DNA of 64,000 nt from Leucaena leucocephala (Eukaryota; Streptophyta; Magnoliopsida; Fabales; Fabaceae), in assembly GCA_037074615.1 (NCBI GenBank), contig JAYWLJ010000063.1, forward strand, positions 496,001 through 560,000. Reading direction: 5' to 3'. Positions within the stretch are counted from its first letter, which is position 1, and each line of letters opens with the position of its first letter. The position numbers were made by a program, and so were the translations under genes. The notes beneath the pieces are model-generated. The model searched no databases. It saw only the letters and a list, made by a program, of their open reading frames with translations, and had not been told where the DNA came from. Shown in pieces: positions 35,301 through 45,420 of this stretch.

Positions 35301-36285
35301 TGACATCCTACTTATTGGGAATGACATTCCTACCTTGCAGATTGTCAAGTCTTGGTTAGGAAAGTCTTTCTCGATGAAAGACTTGGGTGAAGCCACCTAC
35401 ATCCTAGGAATCAGGATCTATAGAGATAGATCTAAAAGACTTCTAGGACTCAGTCAGAGTACATACATAGACAAAATACTGCATAGGTTCAGTATGCACG
35501 AATCAAAGAGGGGTTTCATACCCATGTCTCATGGTACTCACCTCAGCAAAGATCTGTGTCCTAGTACATCTGATCAGCGAGGTCGCATGAGTAAGGTTCC
35601 ATATGCCTCGGCCATAGGATCTATCATGTACGCCATGTTATGTACTCGACCGGATGTCTCGTTTGCCTTAAGTATGACTAGCAGATACCAACAGGACCCT
35701 GGTGAGGGCCATTGGACTGCTGTCAAGAATATCCTTAAGTACTTAAGAAGGACTAAGGACTTATTCTTGGTCTATGGTGGATTGGATGATGAGCTCTGTG
35801 TAACTGGTTACACAGATGCGAGTTTCCAAACTGACCAGGACGACCAAAAATCGCAGTCTGGATACATATTCCTCCTCAATAATGGAGCAGTAAGCTGGAA
35901 GAGCTCTAAGCAGGGCACTGTAGCAGATTCTGCAACGGAAGCTGAGTATATAGCAGCATCTGATGCAGCTAAGGAAGCCGTTTGGATCAGGAAGTTCATC
36001 ACAGAACTAGGGGTGATACCTACCATCTCAGATCCAATAACTTTGCTCTGTGACAATAGCGGTGCTATTGCACAGGCCAAAGAGCCTAGGTCACATCAAA
36101 GGACCAAGCATATACTCAGGCGATTTCATCTCATCAGAGAAATCAACGATAGAGGTGATATAAAAATATGCAAAGTAGCAGGAGAAGATAATGTTGCTGA
36201 TCCTCTAACAAAGCCGCTTGTGCAGGCAAAGCATGAGCGTCATGTTAGGTCAATGGGAATTAGTCAAATTAATGATTGTACCTAG
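32302..36285 (+). CDS. Element A gag-pol polyprotein, 1327 aa, uninterrupted
   Basis: Domains in order: gag (UBN2-like, from about 12), Lys/Gly-rich linker (about 203-250), CCHC knuckle (C257-x2-C-x4-H-x4-C270), aspartic protease with DTA at 307-309, integrase zinc-binding HHCC (about 443-482) and catalytic core (HTDVCGP near 503, a DRGG motif, the Glu in WNGVSER), reverse transcriptase (MDVKTAFLNG, and YVDD near 997) and RNase H (TDAS near 1171, TEAEY, CDNSGA). The integrase-before-RT order defines Ty1/copia. The ATG at 32302 is the first in frame. Gag and pol are in one frame, as in many plant copia elements. No frameshift or stop was found, so the element could be active. Confidence 0.95.
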   Translation: MTTSNTATLSLRSVLEKDKLNGTNFLDWFRNLRIVLKQERKAYVLDQPIPEEPAANAPRAQRDSYAKHKEDSVDVGCLMLATMVPELQRDLEHMEAYEMIVHLKEMFQQQARQERYETTKALHSCKMAEGASVSTHVLKMKGYIDHLERLGFPMSQELATDLILNSLPESYDQFVMNYNMNNMEKSISELHGMLKTAEPTVKKKPSTVLMVQKGKGMKRKGKGKGKGHGSSGKTKESGKPETKPAPKKEKPPKEGVCFFCNEPGHWKRNCKLYLEDLRKNKKDSGAIASGIYVIDIHLSTSTTWVLDTACGSHICTNVQGLKDSRKLKKGEVDLRVGNRAKVAALAVGTYELVLPTGLLLVLNNCYYVPALSSNIVSLSYLDKEGYISISGNGKCSIYRNDVFYAHGDLHVDHYILNLKQPNHGNIYNITAKRIKPNDLNPTYLWHCRLGHINEKRISKLHQDGFLNSFDFESYDTCESCLLGKMTKSPFTGHSERATDLLGLIHTDVCGPMNTNARRGYSYFITFIDDFSRYGYVYLMKHKSESFEMFKIFQNEVQNQLGKTIKALRSDRGGEYLSQEFIDHLRNCGTLSQLTPPGTPQWNGVSERRNRTLLDMVRSMMSRTDLPPSFWGYALETAAFTLNRVPSKAIEKTPYEIWTGRTPSLSFLKIWGCEVYVKQQASDKLAPKSSKCLFVGYPKETKGYYVYNPADNKVFVVRNGIFLEREFISKRTSGSKVHLEEVRELQDTTELQIENREDSQQVVETPQVTQGPRKSNRTRLQPQRYGFLISDSRDVLLIEHNEPTTYREAIVGPNSEKWLSAMKSEMQSMYDNKVWTLVDPPEGVKTVGCKWVFKEKTDMDGNVNVFKARLVAKGFTQTHGVDYDETFSPVAMAKSIRILFAIAAYYDYEIWQMDVKTAFLNGKLLEDVYMTQPEGFVRSEDSGKVCKLQKSIYGLKQASRSWNHRFDEVIKEFGFLQNIDEPCVYKKVSGSTVVFLVLYVDDILLIGNDIPTLQIVKSWLGKSFSMKDLGEATYILGIRIYRDRSKRLLGLSQSTYIDKILHRFSMHESKRGFIPMSHGTHLSKDLCPSTSDQRGRMSKVPYASAIGSIMYAMLCTRPDVSFALSMTSRYQQDPGEGHWTAVKNILKYLRRTKDLFLVYGGLDDELCVTGYTDASFQTDQDDQKSQSGYIFLLNNGAVSWKSSKQGTVADSATEAEYIAASDAAKEAVWIRKFITELGVIPTISDPITLLCDNSGAIAQAKEPRSHQRTKHILRRFHLIREINDRGDIKICKVAGEDNVADPLTKPLVQAKHERHVRSMGISQINDCT

Positions 36286-36288
36286 TGC

Positions 36289-36299
36289 AAGTGGGAGGT
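36289..36299 (+). promoter_or_regulatory. Polypurine tract of element A
   Basis: AAGTGGGAGGT directly before the 3' LTR, four bases after the pol stop codon. Confidence 0.85.
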
Positions 36300-38139
36300 T
36301 GTTGGAAATCGTGCCCTAGGGGCCAATCATTGTCTTATGAACATTATTGATTTATGAATTTATTAATTGAGTTATCATATTATTTGCATGTTTACTATGA
36401 TGACCATCCTTGGATAATTCATGATATTATCCTAAATGTCCCTGGTCGATCATCTATGTGGGAGCACAGATGAAATAAGACCAGTATGACTTTGAAGATG
36501 TATAGAGATATAAATCAAAGTCATAAGCACATGTAAGAGTACAGGGTGTTGGACCGACCCGCTATGAGAGAACTGCATGGGTAACGTCATAAGCTTCTCT
36601 CATATACAAACCATGTCAATATGCCCTTTGACCTGAGATCATCATGGATTCCTACATGACAAAACGCTCAGCTTTGACCTAGTCAAAAGTCACTTTTGAC
36701 CGAGTGATCATAAAGACTATGTTCGGGCTTAGTGGTTTTTCATGCGGAGGAATGTGAATGGTCAAGATGGAATTTGTCCCTCACATTCATGGAGAGATAT
36801 TACTGGGCCCCTCGATGAGTGAGTCTGAGAAATGTATGGCCATACTGTAATGGAAAGGTAGTTCCATTTCTATAGTCAGACTACTCAGGGATCGAGAAAG
36901 TAACGGTCGGGAATAGGAGGATGACATTATCCATGCCTCATCCATGACCAAAATATCGCGTGACAGAAGGGACATGATATGGTTGTATAAAAGGTTACAT
37001 CGTTTATCGATCCTCATATGATTTGGGTAGTTGTTATGTCTTGCTAGAGACCGCTTGCGACTTGTGGGCTAGTATAGCAAATGGCCCACTGCCAACTTCA
37101 TATGGGCCTACAGGGTCGCACACAAAATAGCCCAACACGAGCTATGATGTCCAGATTCATTGAATCTAAGACATGTCCAGATTCAATGAAAGATCCAGGT
37201 TAATGTATATATATATTTATTTATATTTATATTCGTATATATATAAATTCGTATATATATATATATATTATATATATGAGATATATGAGATTTAATTTAT
37301 AAGGATAAATTAAATCCCTATCATGTTTGAATTCGAAATTCAAATTGATAGGATATCTCATATAAGAGATATTTATAAGATTTAATTTATAAGGATAAAT
37401 TAAATCTCTATCACGTTTGAAATTCGAAATTCAAATTGATAGGATATCTCATATAAGAGATATTTATAAGATTTAATTTATAAGGATAAATTAAATCTCT
37501 ATCACGTTTGAAATTCGAAATTTAAATTGATAGGATATCTCAAATTTGATTTATGGGAATAAATCAAATATAACTCAGTCTCATCTTTATTTAAAGTTAA
37601 ATAAATAAGTAATTAAATCTGTGGGACGGATTTAATATTATTTTATTTAATTAGTTTCTTATAAAATTATACAATATATGATATTGTATCAATTCGGAAT
37701 TAATATAAGATTAACTCCAAAATCCAATTAGGTAAAAGGTAAAAACGCATAGCATCCTCTATATCTGATTGGAGGAGCTACGTTTGAAAAGAACATAGAA
37801 CACAAAAGGCCGAACGGAATCTGCAAAAGGTTTGCAGACAAGAAACTGCCGAAATAGAGACGGAGACTTGTGAAAGCCTTGGAGGGACAGGAGACGCTAG
37901 CACGTCGTTCGTGGTTGGAACGCTGTTCGTGTGGATACCAGTAGAGGAAGCCGACCTGAGGCGTCGACTTCTTGTGATCGGAAAGAGATCACCACCCACG
38001 TAGAGAAGCTGTGAAATTCGCTGAGCAACACTAAGGGTAAGGATTCTTTCCACTTGACTTAAACACATACGGCAGATCCTGGCAAGGAATGGAAAATTTT
38101 TAAAGTTTATTTCCGCTGCGTGTCTTCCAATTCCCTACA
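36300..38139 (+). repeat. 3' LTR of element A
   Basis: 1840 bp with the same start, end, TATA box offset and tandem repeats as the 5' LTR; I saw no mismatch by eye. Confidence 0.95.
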
Positions 38140-38144
38140 GTCAA
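38140..38144. other. Target site duplication of element A (right), GTCAA
   Basis: Exact match to 29213-29217. Confidence 0.93.
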
Positions 38145-39375
38145 AACTCTTAAACAAAAACTGCTTCACCTCACGCAATAAACCCAGATCATTGGTAGCA
38201 AGTAGAATGTCATCCACATACAAAATCAAGAATACGATCCTGCTCCCACTAGCCTTGTGGTATATATAGTCATCCATGATATTCTCAACAAAACCAAATG
38301 ATGTGATTACTTCATGGAACTTCAAGTACCGCTGCCGCGAAGCCTGTTTCAGACCATATATTGATTTCTTCAACTTGCATACCAAATTTTCTTTCTCTTC
38401 TGCAACAAATCCCTCAGGCTGTTTCATATAGACTTCTTCCTCCAGTTCACCATTGAGGAAAGCAGTCTTCACATCCATTTGGTGCAACTCCAAATCAAAA
38501 TGTGCAACCAATGCCATGATGATACGGAATGAATCTTTCTTAGATACAGGTGAAAAGGTTTCACTGTAATCGATTCCTTCCACTTGAGTGAATCCCTTAG
38601 CAACCAACCTAGCCTTGTATCTATCGATGTTACCTTGTGAGTCTCTCTTGGTTTTATAAACCCATTTACAGCCAATGGCCTTAGACCCACTAGGCAACTC
38701 TACAAGTTCCCAAACATGGTTGTTTGCCATGGAATTCATTTCATCAATCATAGCATCATGCCACAATTTAGAGTTCACACTCTTCATAGCCTGAGTAAAC
38801 GATAAAGGATCATTCTCAACACTGATATCACAGTCAACTTCAGCAGAATACACTACGTAGTCATCAGGTAATGCCGATCTCCTTTCTCTAGTTGACCTCC
38901 TCAATTCAACCGCTTGGGTTAATTCAGGTTGCTGAATAAGGACATCCTCTATCACATATTGTGGTGGTTCCACTTGTGTGATAGGTTGACCATCCGGTAT
39001 GTGTCCATCTTGTTCAGCATCGTCAACTTGAGCTACAGGGTCTACATCACGTTCAATGCCAATCCTAACAGTAGGAATGTCAATCCCAACTGTAGGATGA
39101 TCATTAACTATCGATGTCCCCTCATGAATGACATCAGTGGTTCGCTCTATGTGATCATCTAGTAGACAATCACTCCCACTAATCACATCATTCTCAAGAA
39201 ACTTGGCATTCCTAGACTCAACAAACCTTTAATAAAACTTGTAACCCTTAGACTTCTCCGCATAGCCTACGAAGTAAGCTCTAATAGTCTTGGGGTCCAA
39301 CTTCTTCTCTTGTGGATTGTACACTCTTACTTCAGCAGGACAACCCCATACCTTGAAATGGTTTAAACTGGGTTT
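38140..39375 (-). pseudogene. Element B pol, middle part: integrase C-terminus and reverse transcriptase, cut by element A
   Basis: It continues the frame of the upstream gag-int part after a TGA. A second in-frame stop (TAA at 39229-39231) lies next to an apparent short deletion in the integrase-RT linker. RT motifs are present: CKWVYKTKRD, QMDVKTAFLNGELEEEVYMK, YVDDILLATND. The frame ends where element A is inserted (TSD 38140-38144) and resumes at 29217 and below. Confidence 0.88.
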
Positions 39376-40920
39376 TCATCCTTTCCAGATTTCAAAGGGT
39401 GTCTTGGACACTACCTTTGTTGGAACCCTGTTTAATATGTATGTGGCTGTCTTGAGTGCTTCCTTCCACAAAGAATATGGTAGTTTGGAGCTACTCATCA
39501 TGCTCCTAACCATATCCAGCAAGGTCCTATTTCTTCGTTCAGCTACACCATTCATGTCAGGTGATCCAGGCATAGTATATTGGGCTACTATACCTTGCTC
39601 TCGAAGAAAATCAGCAAATGGACCTGGCTCTTGTCCTTCACTAGTGTATCTACCATAGTACTCACCACCACGGTCTGATCTCACGATCTTGATTGGTTTC
39701 CCAATCTGTTTTTCTACTTCCGCTTTATATTCTTTGAAAGCATCTAGTGCCTCACTTTTATTATAAAGCATGTAGACATACATGTATCGTGAGTAATCAT
39801 CAATAAATGTGATAAAGTACTTTTGACCATGTGCAGTCAAAACAGGGCAACAAATATCCGTGTGTACAATTTCTAGCAATTCAGAACTTCTCTTAGCCCC
39901 TTTATGTGACTTATTGGTCTGCTTACCCCTAATGCAGTCCACACAAGAATCAAACTCCGAATGGTTCAAAGATGGAAGAATTCCTTCTTTGTTTAACCTT
40001 TTGATTCTGTCAACGGAGATATGTCCCAATCTCTTATGCCACAGGCTATAAGAATTCTCATCGATGACACTTCTCTTAGTACCACGCGAAACATTAAAAG
40101 ATTGAGGCGAGTTAGAAATAATTTTAAATAAGCCATCAATCATAACTAAATTTGCAATAAAAACAGAATCCCTTTTCAAAGTCATGAGTTTCTTAGAAAG
40201 AACTAAATGATAATCAAATGGAATGAGTTTTGACATAGAAATCAAATTCCTTTTGTAAGAGGGAACATAAAACACATCATAAAGTTCCAAAACATGATTA
40301 TTTGAAAAGGTTATGCGAAAAGTTCCAACGACTTTCACAGGGTCTCCCTTCCCACTGCCTGAAAGGACAGTTTCCTCATTGGGATGTGGAGGCCTGCTTG
40401 ACAGAAAGCCCTGCGTGGTAGTCGAAATGTGGATCATCGAACCAGTGTCAATCCACCAAGTGTCATCATTAACGCTAGAAAAGTTAGATTCAAAAGTAAC
40501 ACACGATGAAAGCATACCTCTCATCTCCATTACATGTTGCCTCACACCGCCAATACCTGTAAGCCTCTTAGCACATAATTCAGACACAATGGCACCACCC
40601 ATCTGCTTGTATGTCAGCTTGAATTGCTTATCTAAGGCTTCCAGGTACCCTTTGGCTGTATCGCACTTAGGGACTGCTTCCCTAATGCTTCTGGTGATCC
40701 TTTGTTGCATAAACAAAAGAGACGAGCGGTTACTCCGCTCCCACAAATTATACCTTTCCTTTGCCTCTCTATCATTGGAAGCATCATCAGGTCTAGGAGG
40801 TTGTTCACACCTCAAGGCATAATCCAAATTCAAGAAACCAAGCTGCAGCAAAACATCATCTCTCCAGTCAGCATAGTTGATGCTGCCATCTAAGATTGTT
40901 TTGTTGCTTACATCAGCCAT
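39376..40920 (-). pseudogene. Element B gag-protease-integrase, with internal gag deletion and premature stop
   Basis: The likely start is MADVSNKTILDG at 40920. The gag N-terminus runs to VRQHVMEMRGM, then jumps directly to the segment before the protease (TWWIDTGSMIHIS). The gag C-terminus and CCHC zinc knuckle expected in this family are missing, consistent with an in-frame deletion of order 100 codons. Integrase HHCC (HKRLGHIS, CVDCIRGK) and core motifs (HTDICCP, IDDYSRYMYVY, DRGGEYYG, MNGVAERRNR) are present. The frame ends at TGA 39376-39378 after FEIWKG, where a CGA or AGA codon is expected; this is a simple nonsense change. Confidence 0.85.
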
Positions 40921-41200
40921 AATCCTAGAGGTAGCAATTGGATCTGCAAAAATAGAACAGACAAATATACAAATAAGCTCACAAGTAAAATTTTTGAAGC
41001 AATCACAAGTCACTGTGCCATGTATGCATGCTTAACTCAAATGTAGCATGCAAGCAATATAAATACGTATCACCAATGTCTACCTGTGGGCAAAGACATT
41101 AGCATAGCATGTATTTATCTCAAGTGATGGGACTAGAACGCATTTGTAATTAACTAATACCTGTGGGCTACTTAGAAAATAACAAGGCCATTCTATCCCA

Positions 41201-41670
41201 CCCTAATTAAATGTACAATTATGAGATATCTACCTGTGGGCAAAGATAAATCATAGCTACACATTTAATTACAATTGATATCTCAAATCCATATGTGATT
41301 AATGAATGCATGCAAACAAATTCAATAAACAAGGATGTTATGGCTACTCCTCAAAGAATTACATGCTAATCACAGATATCATTTATGTGCACTGAAAATC
41401 CAAATGTGCATAACGTAATGGAGCAATTAATTCTCCCCTAATTAAATGTATAATTATGAAATATCTACCTGTGGGCAAAGATAAATCATAACTATACAAT
41501 TAATTACAAGTGATATTTTAAATCCATATGTGATTAATGAATGCATGCAATAAAATCAATAAACAAGGATGCTGTGGCTACTCCTCAAGAAATTGCACGC
41601 TAATCACAAATATCACTAACGTGCATATAAATCCAAATATGCACAACATAATGGAGTATTTAACAAATTA
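41201..41670. repeat. Two direct repeats of about 235 bp in the leader of element B
   Basis: Copy 1 starts at 41201 (CCCTAATTAAATGTAcAAT) and copy 2 at 41436 (CCCTAATTAAATGTAtAAT). They share CTACCTGTGGGCAAAGATAA, ATCCATATGTGATTAATG and GGCTACTCCTCAA blocks. A shorter related CTACCTGTGGGCAAAGA motif lies just upstream near 41080, suggesting repeated duplication. Confidence 0.85.
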
Positions 41671-42288
41671 ATTTAATCAACAAATGTGACCAATTTAATC
41701 AACAAATGTGACTAAATAATTTAATTTAAATTCTCCCACTATTTTATGCACCCAAAAAATGTTTAATAAATTAATTTCAACTCAAAAGGTTTTTACAAAA
41801 AAACTAAATAGTTAATTTAATTGCCAAAGGAGAAATTAATTTACAAAATAGGCAATTAAATAACACAGAAAAATTAAAGTTAGTAATCAACATGTTCTGG
41901 AAAATCAAATTAAATGGCTAAAAATAATTTTCTGGAAATAAAACCAAATGGCTCTAACTCAAAGAGTCCAAAATAGAGCCCAAAATTATTTTCCAGAAAA
42001 AATTCAGTCCCAAAAATATTTTCCAGAAACAAAAATCAAAATTCAGGCCCAAATTCATTTTCTCAAAAACAAAACAATTTTGTTTCAGCCCAAAACGCAT
42101 CGGCCCAGCACGCAACAGACAGAAGAGGCAAAAAAAAAAACACTTTCTGGTGGCCCAAAATGCGTGCAGCCCAGAAGCCCTTTTGAAACAAAAACAAAAA
42201 AAATTCTGCAGCCCAATTGTATACGGCCCAGCAAGTTATCTTTTTTTTTTTTTGTCCGCCCAAAGGGTGACCGCGGCCCAATAAGTGG

Positions 42289-42324
42289 AACAGTGCGTTT
42301 CAGCGTAGACTGAAACGCACTGTT
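42289..42324. repeat. Perfect 15-bp stem-loop in the leader of element B
   Basis: The arm AACAGTGCGTTTCAG (42289-42303) pairs with CTGAAACGCACTGTT (42310-42324) around the 6-base loop CGTAGA. Confidence 0.9.
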
Positions 42325-42573
42325 TCGATTTTTTTTGCAACGAATATCTGTGGCCCAGCATAATTTTCCAAAACAATGTACTGTGCGGCCCAAAAGTGTC
42401 AGCGCCCAGCAGAACCAAAAAAAAAAAAAGTTATATATATTCTGCAGCCCAGACGCGAAAACGGCCTAGGAATTTTTTTTTTTTTTAACAGCAAAATCAT
42501 TTCTTCGGCCCAGCACAGCAGCCCAAAAACGCAGATTTTTTTTTTTAACGATGGTCCAGAAGCTTTAAGTGAA

Positions 42574-42607
42574 ACGGTGCATTTCAGCGTGGCCTGAAAC
42601 GCACCGT
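42574..42607. repeat. Second, related stem-loop in the leader of element B
   Basis: The arm ACGGTGCATTTCAG (42574-42587) pairs with CTGAAACGCACCGT (42594-42607) with one mismatch around the loop CGTGGC. It shares arm and loop sequence with the stem-loop 285 bases away. Confidence 0.88.
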
Positions 42608-43169
42608 GCCGGGTCATGTTCACTGTGAGTCGGGTTGACCTAACCCAACTCACAACCCGATGCTGGATCAGTTCTGAGCCGCGACGCATCACCAGAAGAC
42701 GCGCGACGCCGGCGAGCTGGGACAGACGATTTTCGGCAGTTCTGTGGGTTCCTTCGATGGATCTCGCGGGGACGTTGCACTCACAGAAGCCTCTCATTCT
42801 GTCTCCAGTTTCTGGCTACCCGTGGATCTCACAGCGAATTTGACCGCGAGTTTCCAGCGACTCTCACGGTCACACGACGGCGTCTCCCTTGCTCTCTGGC
42901 GGCTATTTCACGGTGGACCTGAGTGATTTGTGGTGGTCGCGACATGTCTCCTCCAGCAGACGGCGCCGGCTACACTTCACAGTGACTTCTCAGGCGACAC
43001 GACGGCGAGTCTCCTTCTCTCACTCTCGCCGCGACAGTAACAGGGAAAAGGAAAATGGTCAAAAAAAAAATTATAATTTTTAGAGTTTCATATATCCCTT
43101 ATTCTTTCCCAGATTGTTACTCATAAAGAATTAAAGATCAATAAATAAGGCAAGATGATCTTAAACCAG

Positions 43170-43181
43170 GCTCTGATGCCA
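43170..43181 (-). promoter_or_regulatory. Primer-binding site of element B
   Basis: The minus strand reads TGGCATCAGAGC, two bases inside the 5' LTR. It is complementary to initiator tRNA-Met except for one base (C where T is usual). Confidence 0.85.
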
Positions 43182-43183
43182 CA

Positions 43184-43661
43184 TGTTAGATAATAAACAT
43201 CTCAAATGCATAATAATCAATCCAGATTATCATATACACAAATACAAGATGCAGCGAAAACATTAAATTACCTTTTGCCATTACTTTGTTGATCTAGTCT
43301 CTGAAAAGATCTGTAATGAATCAAGGACACCTGTGAATCAATAAAGAATGTCAGATAATCAACAGGTTCTTCCAGCTGGTGATTAGGCACAGTGATGGCA
43401 ACTGTGGAAACTGCCGTCACCAGTGGGGAACCTTCGAGAGGGAGCAGAGAAGTAGGTCTCGCTCTGGACTCAGAGAAAGCAGTACTAAATCAATTGTTTT
43501 GCGTTGTTGTGTTTCCACCATCAGGAAAACAACCTTAAATAAACTGAGTCCCCAACCCACCTTGGACCGGGCCTAATGACTACGGGCCACACTCAGAAAT
43601 ATTTATTAATTATCCTAATTAATATCTAAATAGGTTATATAATTATAATAAATATCTTACA
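43184..43661 (-). repeat. 5' LTR of element B
   Basis: 478 bp, TG..CA, pairing with 27559-28036 with four differences seen. Flanked outward by CTTCG. Confidence 0.93.
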
Positions 43662-45420
43662 CTTCGGACTCTTTCGTTTCAGATGTTGGTGGCTTGGTCC
43701 AGCCATGTGAATCCCCATTGATTTGCAGCATCTCCTTCTAACTAATATGCGTAGGTCGGCAGAATGGTGTGGTGGGTCCGCCCCAGATCACATGAATTTG
43801 CTCTCTGTTTCGCTTTCCATTGACATGTGGGGGCTTCTTCCCTCCACACGTTCGTGTTCCAAATTAATTTCATTCTCCTCAACCATACGAGCTCCACATG
43901 CTCCCTCCGCCAGCAAATCAACACACGCCCAGCTCTTTCAATGATTATTTGTGATATGTCTCCGATGAATACAAGTTGAATATTCCTGGCTCTCTCGTAG
44001 TAATATACTATTTGACCAGGCCTGCAAAAAGCTTCATACATTTGTTAGTTTGTTGTCGAGACCAACCCAATAATAATAAAGAAGAAAGGTTTTCTTGTGG
44101 GGGTTGGGGAAACGTGATTGCCTAGTCAACGATAGAAAATGGAGAAAGCAGGTATGGTGGGGATCCATGGGGTTACCATTTATGAATGACGTTTATCGAC
44201 TTATGGTGTTTGGTTGTGATTGGGTTTACATCAGAGCGTGCCGGGTTAGCTTTTGTAAAACCTATAGACAATTGACCATTCGTGGGCCAAGCTTCCACGG
44301 GGACCATGCCCGGGGTTCCACTCATGGTCGGTGCGATCACTAGAGATAAAGGACGCCGATTTGGTGGACTACGTACCTCAAGCTTTCTCAGCCACCGTTA
44401 TTATCGCAAATGCGATTTTGTGTCGTTTTAGGCTGTAGATCTTCAACGTAAACATATATTTATGGGCCGATTTCTAAAGATGAAGTTTGGTGTGGTACTC
44501 ATGATATAGGACCACCACCGCCAAGCCCACAAAGCAGTTCTGTTTGATACTTCTTCCTCCCTTGATATAATATAATTAATAAGTTTATTTTAATAATAAA
44601 TATAAGATATATTTTATATATTTATCAATTTTTGAATTATTTATATTGATACTCTTTTAACTTAATCAATTAAAAGATTGAGGGGGAGAGTTAGAAAAAT
44701 AATTAAAATTTATTATTTTTTTAATATACTTAAATTAATTAAATAAATTATATATTAAAAAATACTACTTTAGGATGCGGGAAGCTGCAACGAAGAAGGC
44801 AGAAGAATAGGTTCCAATGGGGAGGGTGGGTGAAAAGGGGGAATCTTTATTGACTTTGTGGGAACATTGAAAGCAGCAGAATGTCGGATATTCAAGAGGG
44901 AAGGCCTAAATTAAAGATGTTACATTAGATCTGAATTCAAGACAAGCCCAAGGTCCAATTTAATATAACCACTTGCCCACTCGTGGTCCAGAACCCTCCC
45001 AAATGACGCCCGCCCGCAAGGCTAATTGACGGCAACCGCGCTTCGAAGCCAGCCGCGAATTCTAACTGACTTCCCCTTAACGCCTCGCTCATTTGCTGTG
45101 TTGGAAGAATCTTTTTATGGAAAGACATCGCAAAGATAAGCTTTAAGAACACGTGTGAACCAAAAAATAAATAAAATTGAATGCAGAAATGTCATTTTGT
45201 GGTGTTTTACGCTGATACTCCTCATGTCCTGATTATAAGGCAGAACTAACTATTTCAGGATTGTCACTGGACGATAGTTGGTAACTTTGGTATTATTAAA
45301 CTTCTTGAAAAAATATGTATATATCTTTTTAATTTTGTTATTCACTAAGATTAATATCCACAATATAATAGAATGCTCTATTAAAATTAAAAGCATACCA
45401 GTTTTTTACAAACAAAAAAA
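43662..45420. other. Intergenic, no gene recognised
   Basis: Begins with the right target duplication of element B (43662-43666) and continues the locus interrupted at 27558. It contains the second copy of an AT-rich dispersed repeat (44577-44765). The open frames 43742-44041 (-) and 43723-44343 (+) overlap on opposite strands without domains. Confidence 0.5.
44577..44765. repeat. Dispersed AT-rich repeat, copy 2 (first copy at 13450-13660)
   Basis: Same orientation and block order as the first copy: an ATAAATATAAGATATATTTT-like start, TATTGATACTCTTT, the GAGGGGGAGAG string, then AAATTAATTAAATAAATT. Confidence 0.4.

Larger units (their letters stand above)
29218..38139 (+). mobile_element. 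Ty1/copia LTR retrotransposon A (plus strand), complete, 8.9 kb, nested in element B
   Basis: Two 1840-bp LTRs of equal length with no difference seen where compared, TG..CA ends, GTCAA target duplications, a PBS of the initiator-tRNA-Met type (TGGTATCAGAGC), a 1.2-kb leader, one uninterrupted 1327-codon gag-pol frame, and a polypurine tract. All parts needed for autonomous movement appear present. It lies in the opposite orientation to element B and splits B's RT. LTRs of 1.8 kb are long for a copia element of this size. Confidence 0.95.
40921..43169 (-). other. Long leader of element B (about 2.2 kb) with direct repeats, GGCCCA cluster and two hairpins
   Basis: Untranslated region between PBS and gag. 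It contains a 235-bp direct duplication (41201-41670), a segment of many GGCCCA/AGCCCA motifs between homopolymer runs (about 42033-42530), two related stem-loops (42289-42324 and 42574-42607) and a GC-richer block next to the PBS. Open frames on both strands in this segment are not coherent. Confidence 0.75.
27559..43661 (-). mobile_element. Ty1/copia LTR retrotransposon B (minus strand), interrupted by element A
   Basis: Flanked by perfect 5-bp target duplications CTTCG (27554-27558 and 43662-43666) and bounded by two 478-bp LTRs starting TGTTAGA and ending CTTACA. Order on the minus strand: 5' LTR (43184-43661), primer-binding site, 2.2-kb leader, gag-protease-integrase, reverse transcriptase, RNase H, polypurine tract, 3' LTR (27559-28036). 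The int-before-RT order makes it copia. Without element A and the duplicated 5 bp the element is about 7.2 kb. The LTRs differ at four positions by eye (about 0.8%), so it is young. Gag is internally deleted and pol has two in-frame stops, so it probably moved using proteins of a relative. Confidence 0.93.

Noticed and set aside
32302..36285. Protease motif DTA instead of DTG in element A taken as inactivation
   Set aside because: DTA-type protease sites occur in well-known plant copia elements, so this alone does not show a dead enzyme.
42063..43083. Several overlapping frames with Pro/Gln or Phe-rich translation
   Set aside because: They run on both strands through the leader of element B between homopolymers; not coherent coding sequence.
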